Assembly (NCBI GenBank): GCA_000320545.1 | Contig: ADNK01000413.1 | Span: 1 to 64,000, forward strand | Origin: Bigelowiella natans CCMP2755 | Taxonomy: Eukaryota; Cercozoa; Chlorarachniophyceae | Direction of reading: 5' to 3' | Length of the DNA: 64,000 nucleotides | Shown here: one piece after another, positions 1 through 14,470 of the stretch | Position numbering within the stretch: the first letter of the stretch is position 1 | Layout: each line of letters starts with the position of its first letter | Notes under the pieces: generated by a model | Told to the model about the DNA's origin: nothing | Database searches by the model: none | Seen by the model: only the letters and a program-made list of their open reading frames with translations | Made by a program: the position numbers and the translations under genes

Positions 1-86
1 GAGTTCCCAATTGTTAGGGAGTTATATTTTAAATCACAAGTTCCTTCCGTAATACAGTATTGGCCAAATAAATAGGTTGATTTTTT

Positions 87-149
<63 letters not shown>

Positions 150-156
150 CCCCCCC

Positions 157-246
<90 letters not shown>

Positions 247-1450
247 TGGGTCACTTCGTCGTGGGAGACAACAGTATGATTTTCGCTTCCATATTCTACG
301 ACAATGAATCAGGATTTACGCAGATAAAAAGCATACATTGAGGGAGCGATAACCTAACTGGCTCAAGAAAGCTGTGTTTATTACCTACGACAATGGATAT
401 GTTCATCTTCGCTCTTGACCTATCATACAGGGACAACGTTTGTTATGGCAACGACTGAAATAAATTTCTCAAAAACTACCACAATGGATTGTGTCTCAGC
501 CTTCGAGGGCGAGAGACGACTGGAGTCGTTACGACACTTTTGTTTCTTCTATCGATCTCTCCACTCATTGGCTTCTCCGGGCTGGCAACGGCATCGTTGA
601 CAAACCCTCCTCCTAAGATTAGGAGGAAGAGAGAGATCGACGTCATCGATCGGAAGGGGGCAGCGAAGTTGATGATGCGCGAATGCTCTTCTCTCTTTCC
701 GAGTAAATTATTGTCGCACTTAGAATTGATAGGACATTTTAGTAATATTCGTGAATACAAGCTCAGGGTGCTCCAACTGGGAAAATCGCTATGTCGTTAA
801 AGCTTAATGTCCTCCCATATCTAACATTCTTCAAGATCGACTAATTACATGCATTTTCCATTCTTGAGTAGATCTAGAACTTTTTTTCTTCAAGTTGTTT
901 GCGCGCGAAGGAAACCCTGTCGCAGCAAACAATTAGATGTAGGGGGATCGTCGTATGTATCAAAATTAATGCCTTCTCTCTCCTTTTTCTTCTCGGAGTT
1001 TGGAAAACATGGACGTTTAGGCCCGCTTTGTGTGCTATGCCAAGGCACAAAATCGGATTCTATGCCTCAGGCACAAACACTGTAGAAAGAAATTGCGGCA
1101 CGGTTTCATTTTCGAAGAAAATCCAGATGTGATAGTTGTCGTTCAACTATAAACACACTGTTTCCTCCAGATGTTGTAGAGTTCTCAGATTTCTCTCGAG
1201 TTTGAAACTTCCTTTGGATGGTCTATCACACTTGGAGCCAGAAGTGATCGCGTTGATCATACAAAATGAATGATATTTCTTTGTGAAGACAAAAAATAAT
1301 ACCGCACATTCATGACATTTATTCCTGTTTCAAAAAAATAAAGGAGGGAAATTCGGTCTTAGTTGAGATACACTCTCGCACATCACAATCTAATTCCTCA
1401 CCTCTTCCATAGTGGCTTTTGGTTAGATTCATCACAGTCTAAAAGTGAAC
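1..1450. other. Upstream region of SKP1 with no supported gene
   Basis: Apart from the CT microsatellite near the left edge I see no convincing coding exon here. Short open frames exist on both strands at 400-1100, but they overlap each other, several lack an ATG, and none shows a recognisable motif. The last few hundred bases should contain the SKP1 promoter and 5' leader; no clear TATA box stands out. Confidence 0.5.
88..242. repeat. (CT)n microsatellite interrupted by a C/T-rich tract
   Basis: This is an almost pure CT dinucleotide run of about 150 bp with a run of C near 147-160. The Ser-Leu reading frame through it is an artefact of the repeat. Confidence 0.95.
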
Positions 1451-2049
1451 ATGTCCGCGAAACCAAAAAACGAAGACCTTGGGGGCCTTGACGAGGAGTT
1501 GAAAGACGATGAAAAAATCACTTTAGTTTCTAAAGACAGCAAAAGTATCCAAGTGGTCAAGAAATATGCATTCATATCACAGGTCCTCTTCATGAAATAA
1601 GTATATAAGTTGGCCATCCCTTATTCTATTCTCTTTAGGTCATCAAAACAAGTCTTGAAAACGACTCCGATTCCAAGAATCTCCCAATTATGGGTGTAAT
1701 GGCTGAGACCCTTGAATCCATTGTGGAATACATGAACCACCACCAGGGAACTGAGCCTGCGATTATTGATAAGCCCCTCCGCAATAAAAAAATGTCTGAG
1801 AATGTCAAAGATAAATGGGATGCACCATTCATTGACGGAATAACCGAAAAGAGTAAACAGGCTCTTTACGACCTCATCCTTGCAGCCAACTATATGGACA
1901 TCAAAGCTCTTCTTCATCTCGGATGTGCCAAAGTTGCTAGCCTGATTAAGGGCCAACCTCTAGAAAAAATTAAGGAAATTCTTGACCCCAAGAACAAGGC
2001 TGAAAAGAAGGACGAGTCAAAGGAGGCGAAGAAGGCTGAAAAGGCATAA
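1451..2049 (+). CDS. SKP1: SKP1-like SCF ubiquitin ligase subunit
   Basis: SKP1 links cullin-1 to F-box proteins in SCF ubiquitin ligases. Two exons are visible: 1451-1582 and 1639-2049, separated by a 56-bp GT-AG intron (1583-1638), in frame across the junction. The product is about 180 residues, close to the usual 160-170. The N-terminal BTB/POZ-like part contains ITLVSKDSKSIQVVKKYA and IVEYMNHH. The C-terminal part has the Skp1 signature LYDLILAANYMDIKALLHLG at about residues 124-143 and a Lys/Glu-rich tail replaces the usual WCFE-type end. The N-terminus has an acidic extension of about 20 residues before the core. The gene converges on DYNC2H1, with their 3' ends about 720 bp apart. Identification is firm; the start rests on the first in-frame ATG. 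Confidence 0.9.
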
Positions 2050-2766
2050 TCTTGGAAAGTTACATCATTCATATGTAGTTTTCAGGCTTTAATTAAATCC
2101 TGTAAAAACCACAGATTTCACCATATCGAGGCATTGGTGCGCATGCACAGCGGTCTGCATTCTCTAGTTTTAGAGTTGCTGATACACATGTATGCGGTGA
2201 CATATCTAGACATAGCCGCCGCCGAGACGCACTATGTACGCTAGTACGGCACGATGCGCGCTGCGCCATCGTCCAGCTAGCGCCAGATCTAGCAGATGTC
2301 CAGATTCCAAGCTAGCACATTGCGCAAATCTGCTACATGCATGCTAGCATGCTAGCATCTAGAGCATGGCATGTGCCTGTTGGTCGCAGTTCTAGAGTTG
2401 CCCATGCATATCTTAGTTGCACATGTCTATAGCTAGATAGACACACATCTATGCTAGCTGCTAGCATGGAGATCAACAAAGCTAGAAAGTCTAGAAGTAG
2501 TTGATGAATTTAATTCGCGTCATGCTATAGCGATGATAGCTAGTAGCTTGCACAGCTACCAAGTAGTCTTGCGTGTAATAAGGGTGACCACACATCTAGA
2601 CATGAATGCGATGAGGTCGAAGTTGCATCGCTAGATCGGAATCATTAACTGTTAGAAATTTATTTGGAAATCACGACATCTCTTTGGCTTGAGTTGAGTG
2701 CAAAGTGCTCATTTAGAGCTCATCACCCATCTAATTTGTATGATCTAAGCTTTATCAACAATTCTC
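2050..2766. other. Convergent 3'-3' spacer rich in TGCA/CTAG words
   Basis: The spacer between the SKP1 and DYNC2H1 stops is full of short palindromic words such as GCTAGC, GCATGC and CTAG (strongest 2140-2640), unlike the flanking genes or the divergent spacers. I see no gene in it. It should also hold both polyadenylation regions. Confidence 0.6.
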
Positions 2767-3073
2767 TCACATTGAAGAAATGAATAGTGCTGTGCCACCA
2801 AGTACGCATACTTCGTGGTACTTTGGATCGCAAGGTACGCCAAGCTCACATATGAAATCTTCTCTGCTGCCCATGAAATACATTGGTAATGCCACGTTAT
2901 TGCTAAAATTCCCTTTCTGAAGTTCTTCTTTATCAACCTGAGGTGAATATGCATGTGGTAAAATAGTCTTTTACCAGAAGGAAAAATCTAATAGAAAATC
3001 TATAGAGTTATCTATGAGAGTACATGAAAATAATCAATCACAAAATATTCTGTGAAACATCGTCTCACAAGCG

Positions 3074-3115
<42 letters not shown>

Positions 3116-3116
3116 G

Positions 3117-3156
<40 letters not shown>

Positions 3157-4232
3157 TGCGTCTCTCTGTTTCCGTAGATCTGCTGGCTCTGCTAAGTATG
3201 GAATAACAAACGGGTTGAATGTAAGAAATACCCATGAGACGATACAGTTCGGCATGGTCGTTAGTGAGGGACGATTAGCGTTTGGAACAGGGACTAACTG
3301 CCCGTTTTTGATTTCGCTGAATGAAATAATAATCAATCAATTTACAAGCATCAATATATATAATGCGTTCTAGCTATAAGTATGTACGACAGCCAAATCA
3401 AATACTGGCAATAACAAAAAAATATAATGCATACGGCATATCGACTGAAACATTCCCATTTCTGACAAATTCAAACTTATTATTCATTTTATCCTTATCA
3501 GGTGACCTGCCCTGGATGAGGATTCCTGTAATTTCAACTTGCAGGATGGCGGATTTTGGCATTTGTGCCCGATCAAGGCTACAGAAGAGTGCCAGCTTTC
3601 CAATTTGCACCTTTGCCTCACGTGCTGTCTGTTGCCTAAAAAAAGAAAGAGCACTTAGGAATAGCCACAATACATGTTGTCCTTGGTAGAATGATGAAAC
3701 TTATTCAGACCCCTGGATTCGTCAGGATGTCACACACTCCAAATCTTCATTGTTCTCATATGAGAAAAATCATTCGTTTTCTTTTCTTTCGTTTTTATCA
3801 TTTGTCCATGATTCAAAAGAACATGCACATATACTCCTGCCACCTTAAAGAATTAAAGAAAACTTCAATCTGGAAAAGATCAGCAAGGCACAACGGGGCA
3901 CCGAATAAAGACCCCGATTCTATCCTGTATAGAGTGGGCAGAGAATATATGCGAAAGGGTGTTTTACGCTCAACAATCTCAATGTTCTTCATACAAGCTT
4001 AGGCGCCCACAACTCCTCCTCCTACTGATTCCCATTTGATCTCTACTGACCTCTCTATCCAGGAGTGCAAAGCAACTTTCCTCTTGACAACTTCTCTGAT
4101 CCACGCCTGAACATTAGATACAATATGTGAATGTGGTTGGGATAAACATATGTGCTGCTATTAACTTGAAAATATATACTACATTACTTTTTTGCACGGG
4201 TGCACGTCCGCGTGCATGCAAGCACACAGGAG

Positions 4233-4271
<39 letters not shown>

Positions 4272-7015
4272 TCGGCTCTTCTGGTCCCCACCAGTTCTTG
4301 GCCCATGCCCACGGCACCTTGCCTTTCAACAAATCCTCACCATCTTTCTGTGGATTGAGAACAAAAAACAAGCAATCTGTTACCACTTCTCACAGTTCAT
4401 CAATCATTACGATCACCATCGATCCGAGCAACACCTACTACCTCGATTTGTGGCGTCAAACTGCCCGTTTTATAGAGCACAGAATCTAGGCCCCCAAGAG
4501 AGTGCGATAAGATCGAAATGAGCTTCCAGGTGCGTCCCATTTCGCCATACACGAATCCATCCACAGGATTCATGGTCAATACCTTCTCGTCCATGCTGAT
4601 ATGAATTGATGAGAAAGGAGAACACACGACACAACAACTAAGGTAAGCTGCAATCCAGCGATGTGCGGATACATCATATTCATTCTTGATTTCCATCGAA
4701 AAGGCAAATTACATTGGCGGTTTTTGGCTCAACAATGGATTCTGCTTGGCAGTGTCCCAGACTTTGAAAACTCCCTTGAGTTGATTCCTCCACAATGCCT
4801 TATTGAAGTTGCTCGAGAGTGATGTTGAAACGGCTAGCTTCCGAAGCTGAACAGCTACTTGACGAGTGCGCTTCTGTACAACCAACCTGTGTACGTGCAC
4901 ACACACGCGCACACCGACACACAAATTCAATATCTACGAAGCCTAGCGCGTTTACTGATACGTCGTAATTACGAATTTGCTTCTTACCCTTCGTCGATAT
5001 TGTTTGGAAGGCCAAACATTGCAGGATTGTCATTTGCTGACAGTGACTTTATAAACTCTACATAATCCCTATGCGACTTGGAGTCAGGGATTACACGACA
5101 TCCTGGGGCAAGCGAGGCTCGTGGGGGGGACGACACCTTGTAAGGGTAGCAACATTAAGTAGGAAACAGGTGGGTTGACGATCGACCCACAATACACACC
5201 AGAATACATTTTTCAATATCTAAATTTTCCTTCTGTGTAGCACATCACTCAGTACATCTCCTTAGGAATTCTCTCTTCCTTCCCCACACAAACTACAACT
5301 TATTATTGCGTGTGTCAACGCTGTGTCGTTACTTGGTTCTTATTGAAGTAGCGGTTGAGATACGTATCAAGGATTTTGAGATCATGCTTTGAGTCGATTC
5401 TGCCCCCATAGATCGCTGTCTTAAACAAGCCCAACAACGTCTCCCACGGCACGCTCTCTGGCGTCGCGTTGTCGGCCACAATTTCATCGATAATATCTGA
5501 GCCACTCCGGAGATCTGCGTTGGAAAATTCGTAGAACTTCGTCCATCCCTGGGGCACGTAAGTACGACGCTCTTGCACTATGGCGTGGAACCAAGCCAGG
5601 ATGAACAGGAGCTTCGCGCGGAGCTTACCGCCTTTGGCGATGTAAGCGGGGGACCAGTTGCTGAGGAATTAGGAGGTGTGTGTGATGGAGGTGGTGGTGG
5701 GGGGGGAGGGGGGCAATGCTGGGTGTCGTAGCTAATTCGCCTTTTAACGAGGATCGTGGCCACATGTCCACGCACACAACGCCTTGATTAAAGTGTATAA
5801 TTACCTATAGGTTCTGAGAAGGTTCTCCTTTATTCCAGGGGGTGCTTCGAACGAGATCTTCAGACTCTGCTCTAGCAGAATGGGGGGGAAATTAGAGTGC
5901 GTCTCCGTTGTCAACCAGATCCGGAAAGACGGTTGCGCGCTTTGACTTAGGGATTTGACCAACTTCTCGAGGTGTGGGAGCCACGTTGTCACAAGGTGCA
6001 AGTTTTTAAGCAGGACCATGCCACCCGTGCGCGCGGCCTCCGTAACAAGCTTTTTGTCAAAAGAAAGATAACGGTCAGAACAACCCCCCTCGCTCCTTTG
6101 TTGAGAAGAAAGTGGTGACATGTAGTAGAAAGATGTGGTATGGAAGTATAAACATGTTGGTGTGTTGCAGTACTCCATTGCGAAAATTCGCATGATCACC
6201 TTTACAGCCACTTCTCCCTGCCCAGACCCCATTGCGAGTTGCTTGAATTTGTCTTTTCCGACTTGACTCACAGCAAATTCTTCAATGTCTCTAGATGGGT
6301 CCGCCCCTGCGCTCGTCATGAAAAGTATAGGGGTCGTCTTTGACGCTCGAGTGTTAAGATCCTCCATATCTGTGTGGAATTTCCGAACAAAATACTGAGT
6401 TGCATATGGCCGCACCACAAAGGAATGGATCGCGTCGAAAGTACAACGAAAAATAAATGCTGAAAAAGTGGACGTTGAAAAACGAATAGGCCCTCTTTCC
6501 CGATTCATTCCATATAATTCTTGACGGACGATTAACAATGGTACGCACTTGTCGGAGGCGGTGCGAGGTATTCCTTCCCTATGAGGCCACAGCAGAAGAT
6601 CTTCATGGCCTCTATCACGCGGTCTGGTCGGAGCGCTTGAACAACGAGCAACCGCTGGAACGCTGAGATATGCCCAGGCCCACCTTTGATGGTCTTCGGA
6701 AAGTCTTGGACGGTCTCACAACGTGGGGCCTTCATGAAAGAGGCCCATTCGGTGTTGTCGATGTTGAGAGTGGCAACGAGCGACGGGAATGAGGCCTGCA
6801 GGGCTTGGAATCGCGCGCAAGTCGAAGCGGGGAGTGACTGCGACATCCACTCTGGGAGTTGCCCTTTGGCCTCAAGCTGGACGGACTGTCAAAAGTTGTT
6901 GTTAAAGTGGAAGAAATTGAGGATGAAGGAGAAGCTCGTGCAATCTGTAAAGTGACTATTTGTATTAGCAGCTGTTGCTGTAATTGCTGAACAAATCTCC
7001 CTCACCCTTTCCCCC

Positions 7016-7063
<48 letters not shown>

Positions 7064-7692
7064 ATGTGCACCGTTCAAAATCAAACATTTGGCGTCTCCA
7101 TTGTCGTATTCACGTTGTGACAACCTGTCCGGTGAAGAACTCCCATTCCTCTCCAGCAAATCTCTTGTGAAACATGCAGTGCGTAAGATGCATCCCGAAC
7201 ATCAATCGGTCCTCTTTGAACAGCGAAAGCACTACATAGTCGAAGATCCTGATCAAAGGAGATGCTCATTAGAGAGAAAGAGAGAGAGAGAGGGGGGGGG
7301 GGGGGGGGGGGGGAGTTAACATACGGCAACGTGGGGAGAAGGTGTCTCTGAATCTTTAATTCGGTATAAGTCAAAAAGAATAATTTGAAGCTATATCCTT
7401 TCGCACCTGACAACGAGGCTTCTACAAAGGCCACGAATACGCTGCTTGACTGCATCCTTAGAATCTCCAGCCTTCTCTCTTTGGGCTGCTAAGTTGACTC
7501 GGAAGATATCCAGGAACGCGGAAAGGCTGTAGCAAAGAATTCCAAAAGTAGTAATAAGTGGAGAATTTGAAGAAATCACCATCGATCAGCATGGCCCAAC
7601 AACTGATGCACCAACCTCATCAAACAAGTAGACTATTGACCATCTGCTGCTGCAGCAGCTGCAACGTTGACGACGACGACGACGACGACGAG

Positions 7693-7731
<39 letters not shown>

Positions 7732-10700
7732 ATCACACACGCATCCACACACACACACGCACGCACCTGTAGCGGTACATGTGGTTGACCGCATGGAGTT
7801 GTGCAATCGTGAAATAGAGCCGAGAGCCCGCTCTGGCGATAGGGCGGTAGATGTTTCGCTTGTTGTCAAGGTCCTCGCCAACCTGCTTGCTTTTCTGCAG
7901 AGCCTCTGCGATCACGATCGCCTGTTTTTTGGTCTTGTTGAGAGAGCTGATGAGGGCCTTGTTCTCCAGAATGTCGCCCTCTGAGTTTGCGAGCTCGCTT
8001 AGCAGTGACTCCTCCAATTGTGCGATCTGAATTTTCATGTCTTCTTCCTCCTTGAGCAGCGCGGACTTGCGCGTCTCAAGCTCTGGCATTTCACGGCTAA
8101 GAGTGATACCCAGCAATTGCCCTTCCAGCCCCGATCGTGTAATGGTAAAATTACACTCAGTAATCAAGGCCGACATGTCAGGGCTCAAGTGCGCAGTAGC
8201 AGATCTTGTAGCCAAGAACAAGCGGAAGTTTTCGTTATAGTCGAGTATCTTATCGCCAACCTGGACAACCCAGCGCGGTCCCTGCCGAGTCAAATCTTTG
8301 CGAATCACCTGATGCAATGAAAACAGAGGTGATGTTCAGGGCACCAATGCAGTATAAAGTTTTAGCATGCATTGCTGATACATATAGCATTCTATGTAAA
8401 AAGTGATTGCGATACCGGGACGAGGATTGGCTCGATCGCGTCGACCTCAAGCACAACGAGCGTTTTACCAAATCTCACTGCGAGCTCAAGTGCGTTCACA
8501 AATCGAGCTTCTTGCTGCATGACTACCTCCACCGAACTATTCTTCTTCAGCTCCTTCTGAAGCCATTTTGTTGCTTGAGTGTTGGGGTCTATGATAAAGG
8601 GCGTCTGCGATGTGTTGCGAATTATGAGTGCGTTTTGCATCGAAAGAAGATCTCCGGGGAGGCCATCTGCTTTGAACTTGAGCATTTCGCTCTCGCTCGA
8701 CATGAACTTTATGAGGTCAAATTTGCGAATGTTGGCGAGTTTCATCCACTTTGAAAGCTCTTCCTCGCGCTCACTCTCCGCCTCACCTCCAAGATACCTG
8801 CCATTTATGTAGAACAACCGGTTATTTGTGAAGGGATGGAACGGCCGAAGAGAAGTCTACACTAGGTAAGTTGCGTTGGTTCTTACGTGATGAATCCTGC
8901 CGCGAGGAGCGCATTGAATGGCACCTCGCTGAGGTCTGCTGATAATTGTTTGACCTGCCCCTGCCAGCGGCTTTTCTCACCGCTCAATTTACCGATCAAG
9001 CTCTGTGCGGAATTCAAAATGGTCTCGGTTTTGTTAAGCTCGATCTTGAGCACCTGTGCTTCCTCTGTCGTTTTCTTGAATGTTTGATTTAGCCGCTTCA
9101 CCTAAAATAAATGACGGGAGAGGTCATTCTTGTTTCATTATCATCATCGTCATCCGCCTACCTCATCTTCCAAGTCCTGTTTTTCCTGCTTGCAGCGCGC
9201 GAGGCGAGACTCTGCTGCTTTTAGTTTTTGTGTTGCAGCGGCCTGTTTGGCCTCCAACGGTTTTACGTTGTCCAGCACTTCAGAGTAGGTAAGATTTGCC
9301 TTCACCCACGAAGCCATCGGGGCACAAGCCTGGTTCACACGCTGAATTCGTGCGGGCTCGAACGAATCGCCGGACTTTCGGATGAGGTCCCTCACTGAAG
9401 ATTCACGAGGTCAAGTCAGGTAAGAGAAACTTCCGATTTCTTATTTAGATTAAATACACACAAAAATTCTAAAGACAACGCACCCTTCGCCCGTATTTCC
9501 GGCGTTATATTCCTAGCATCGAACTCCATGATCGAGGTTTTGACATGTGGACTGCCCAAGAACTTTTTCATGTTGTTCCAGCTTGTGTCAAACTCCCCCA
9601 AAATGTACAGAACCGCTGATATCACATCCTGGATTGCATTAGGTGGTATTCGAAGGGCACGAATCTCGTTCAGATTCCTCTTATTAATGCCATTGACGGC
9701 CTTTTTCGCCTCGTCTATTAGCGGCTGAATTTCTTTGAGCTCGGCCTCGATCTTGGTGCGCTCTCCTGTGAGCTTTTCCTCCTCAACCTGCGTTTATCCG
9801 ACAAGAATGATGCAAATGTGTGTTTGTTCTATATGTCGTCGTCATCAATTTGTGGTAGTAATCTAGACATCAGAGAGTTGGAATATCATGGTGCAAGATC
9901 AGACGGATCCACCTCCACTACTTACTTCTATATCTTAATAGCTCGTCTAGAAGAACAACCTTAAGAGCCTTTTCTAGCGTGTCAGTTTCCTGTTTCCTCG
10001 TAGCTGAGAGTGCCATCCGCTGAGAAATAGTCTTGAGCTGGTCGTCCGCTTCCGCGTTTTTCTTCGTTAGCAGCTGCCTCTTGACAGTAGCTTCTCGGCT
10101 CATAATGTCAACCTTTTCACTGGCTTCAACAAGTTTATCCAGCCCGGCTTTCAACCGCTTAGTTTCCTCCAGCTTCACAGCACGCTTCGATCGTAAGATT
10201 GTCTCATACGTATTGAGGAAAGCAATAAATTCTAAAGGCGTGGAGCCTTTGCAGATGACTTCAATAAGCTTCACGACTCCGTCCTGCTGACCGGCAGAAC
10301 TTGCAGCTTTCTGGTCGACATTGACCTCCGCATCGTCGAGAAGCTCAAACAGCGATGAAAGTTTGAGCTGAGGTACCTGGCGCATCGTGTTTTGTGACCA
10401 TGATCCAAGCCAAAGAACGGTACAAGTTGTAAAGATGGCCGGATTGGACTCACAGCGAGAAGCAAACTCGGGATGCTCTGGGTTGAAGCTGAGCACCAAA
10501 CGGACGTTGCGATGCACGCGGGCCACAAAAAATTGATACACAGTCCGGTAGTTGCCATCGCGTTGAAAGTCATCTTTCAAAGGTGCAAGCAGCGGGTCGA
10601 GCTCCGCGGAGCTGAAAAGACCCGGAATTTCACCCGAGGCAAGGAGAGAATTCACAGCTTCGAGCATCACATTTTCAGTGATCTGGAAATCCTCTAGGTA

Positions 10701-12638
10701 GAGCAGAATCTTGGTGTTCTCAACTCCTGCCTTCCGAACCACATTTTGCATGTCAGCCTTAAACTGCTTCATTGTGTAGCCGCGGGACATTCTGGGAGAA
10801 AACACTTCCAAATGATGAATGTGCGCAACGACTGTGATTGTAGAGCGCCTCCCGACCCCCGATCTCCCCACCAATAGCAGCGAACCCCCAGGTTGCGAGA
10901 GGACACGGTCTTCAAAGGCAAGGATATCGAGCACTTGCGGAAACAGGATCAGATTCAGCATCTTATAGTCACGCTCATAGGTACGGATGGCGTCGCGGAC
11001 GAGTTCTTTAAAGTCCTCAACAGAGACCCTTGTCATCTCCTTTCCAAGCTCTTTTGGAACACCCAGGGCATTCTGAGACTTCTTGTCGTCCCCTCCTCCC
11101 GAGTTGACTGGTTCAGCTGCCTCGGATGCAACGAAAGACGCGAAGCACATGCCGTCAATTTTTACCTCATACTTCCATTTGTTGCGCAGAGTGCTGTGAA
11201 CAAGGCCTTTGAATTTCTGCTTATTGGCTTCCTCCACGAGGCGGTCCGCGAAGAGTCTGTGCGCTTCATAGGCCCATACATCGAGGAGTGACTGCGCAGA
11301 GAGGTCGTAGCGCATAAGATTGAAAATCCACCTGGTTAGATCACGTGGGCAAAATAGGTAATGGCGCTGCTCAGATGTGTTGAACTTCCGCCTCAGTTTC
11401 TGGTAGATATCAACAGAAGTTGCAGCAAGCTGCTGATGCGCCTGGGGCTTAGACCACGTTCCGCCCTGCACCATATCTCTCACCTCCGTGCGGTTGTATT
11501 TGATTGCTGCGGCCAGATAGTTTGTGTATATGGCCTTGAGCTGGTCTTGTGCCGGGTAATCGATGTAGCATATATTGACAATAGAAGTGAAGCGAGAGGA
11601 GAGTTTATTGCGGCCAACAGTTGTGCTGGGGTTCATACTCCCAACCACCTGCACCTTCTCGATACCAATCCAATCCAACGAGTCGTCATAGAATCCGTTG
11701 TATGTGATAAGCTGCTGCAAGAAAGAGATCAACTCGCTAGTATTGTATTGATCAGGCTTTGGCAGGTTCAGATTCCTGAGATAAAGGATGAGCCTTTCCC
11801 CGTCCTTTGGTCTCAGTACCCTTCCGCTGTTCGTGTTGAACATGCTGCAGCACTCAAACAGCTTCCCGATTACGTTTTTGGAGTCGGTCTGCGATGAGCA
11901 GTTGATCGTCGCGATGTTTGCCGCTTTTATCTCCGAGAAGGCGTGGCGGAGCAGCATCGTCTTCCCCGCGCCCTCAGGGCCCACTACGATGAATGGTCGT
12001 AGCGCTCGCAACCACGGCCTGATGATGTCGAGATTCGTTTGTATGTCCACGGTCTTGATCACAGGCGGTTCGGTGACCGAGATGTCATCAAAAGTGATGC
12101 TAGCATTCTCTTGTGCATAGCACGCAAGTCGGCTGGTCTTGCGGTCGTAGTAGCAGTTGAGGATGTTGCGAGGATCCGGAGGCTGGATTGACCCAAGAGC
12201 ATAGATACGCTTAGCAAACTCCTTGCGCTCCTGAGCGAAAGATCATAGGGTAGTAGATTCATGAGTGGGAGTGATGACAGCATTAGTAGGCCAGCTACAT
12301 AGATAGACACCACAATTAGCTTATTATGCCTTAGAAGAAGAAGAGTCTTCCTCTTCAAGCCATAATTATCCAAGGAAACTGTTGTACCTTAAGTTGCATA
12401 TTGGAACCGAGTCCACGAATAACACCTAATACGAATTCCACGCGGGTCTTGATTTCCCCTCCCTCGAGCTGTGAGAAGCATGATGTGACGAGACCAACTT
12501 TCGAAGTCTTGACCACCTGGCAATCCATCTTCAACACCCACTCGAGTGCTGAGTAGAAGATCGCGTCCATCCATTCTGATGTGAAGGCGAAAGTTATGTT
12601 GGATGAGTTTTAGGACGCTTTTTTGTTTTGGGGAGAGT

Positions 12639-12717
<79 letters not shown>

Positions 12718-13985
12718 CCAAACGCTGCCCCGCTTTACCAAATACCTGTGAGCTTTGCTCTGATCTCCTTGGGCTGCTGTCGGGAAATCCACGACGCCAC
12801 AAGCCCCTTGATGTCAACATCCTCTTCGCTTAGCAAGATCATACCCATTCGAGAGATGGTCGCTGGTGATGCGAACTGCAAATCGTGTGACTCGAAGATG
12901 AAGTTGACATTACTTCCAAACTGAATCCTTTCGCCATTAGGCATTGTGAGCAACTTGTTGTCGTCCAGCACCGAGTTAAGGGACTCGACCCAGACTGGAT
13001 CTATGTCACCATCGCAGAGAATCCACGAGTGATGTTCTGGAGGCTCTTTCATAACCTGTCGTGCGCTGGCTGTGAGCACGCCATCCTGCCACTCTCGCGT
13101 GTCGGGATCCATTTCCCCGAGCAGCTTGGTGCGGTCCATGGCCTTGGGATTCATTACGTGTGTAACGATTTTGCGCCCCATCTTGCCCAACGCATGTTTC
13201 AACACGCGCCACATTACGGACTTCCCGCACCCTAAGTGACACAAGCACAGGCGTAGAATTCATGTCCATGAGAACGATGAAGACGTGAGAAAGTATGAAA
13301 CGCCGACGTGAGACTACAACGTGCAGTAGTGAGCTCTTTTAGTCCTGTTTGATTCTTTTCTTCTTCTGCATTAGAATTACCTGAAGGGCCAACCACAACA
13401 CAACCCATTCTTTGATTCAACGCCGCGTGCAGTTGCAGCGCTTTCCTGATTTGCGAGTCATTAATCTCCAATTTGAGCTCTTGCAGACTTTGAACGATTG
13501 CCTTTTTCAGGTCGAGGTTCACAACCTCCTCCACCTTCAATCCCGAGAATACGTCCTGACACCAAGGAAACACACACACGAGAATCATCACACAGAAGTT
13601 GCTGATGTTGTTTTGTGCTGCACATCGCATCATGTAATGACGAGCTACTAACGCAGGAACATCATACCTGTACAAGCTGGTTGAATCTAACACCATCCGT
13701 ATATGTGAGCTTTGACAATGTATTGATGCACGCAGCGCCGACTAAAAGCTTGGCCTCCACGTTCCAATCAACCGTTCTCCCTGCTCTGCGCTCTTTTTGA
13801 ATTAACGCGCCTCCGTATCGCAACACCGTTTTCAGTGCGCGCAAGCCCCAGTCGTAGTGCTTTTGGCGGGATAATAGCTGTTTCGAAAGCTGGTAAACTT
13901 CGATGAGTTTGTGGCCAAGGTCTCTTGCGTGTTCAAATCCCTCCGCGTAGAGCATCACCTTGTGAAAGATAGTATATTATATATA

Positions 13986-14029
<44 letters not shown>

Positions 14030-14436
14030 CACGCACATTTTTCTATATTTTTTCAGATATGTTTATCTATAGCCGGATATTTGCTCTCTACATTCAATGA
14101 CGTCCAGCCCTCCCCAAAAAAGTGGTTGTGTGCTACATGATCACACCCATCTATGTATGTGCATAGTTGCAAAGATCCGAAAAGGAGGGGGAGTGCGGGA
14201 GGGATGTACCCACCTCTCCGATCAGCTTCATGTTTGGCTTTGACATGGCAACAGCACGGAAGAGCTGTTTTAAGTTGTGTGGTAGCTTCGACCGACCGCC
14301 GTATTCCTTGGAAGCTGGATTCATCGTGACAAAGATAGCAGCGTTCCTGTTTACCTCGACGGATGTGCCTAAAATCTCTGCCATCGGCTCGCCGTGTTTC
14401 AGAGCAGCCTTATGACAATGATTAAGATCAGGCAAA

Positions 14437-14470
<34 letters not shown>

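Noticed and set aside
77-307. Open frame encoding Ser-Leu repeats
   Set aside because: It is the translation of a CT microsatellite. The same holds for Thr-His, Val-Cys and Asp/Tyr runs at CA, GT, GAC and TAC repeats elsewhere.
489-800. Open frame with a signal-peptide-like start upstream of SKP1
   Set aside because: It begins with GTG and not ATG, overlaps an equally long minus-strand frame and shows no family resemblance.
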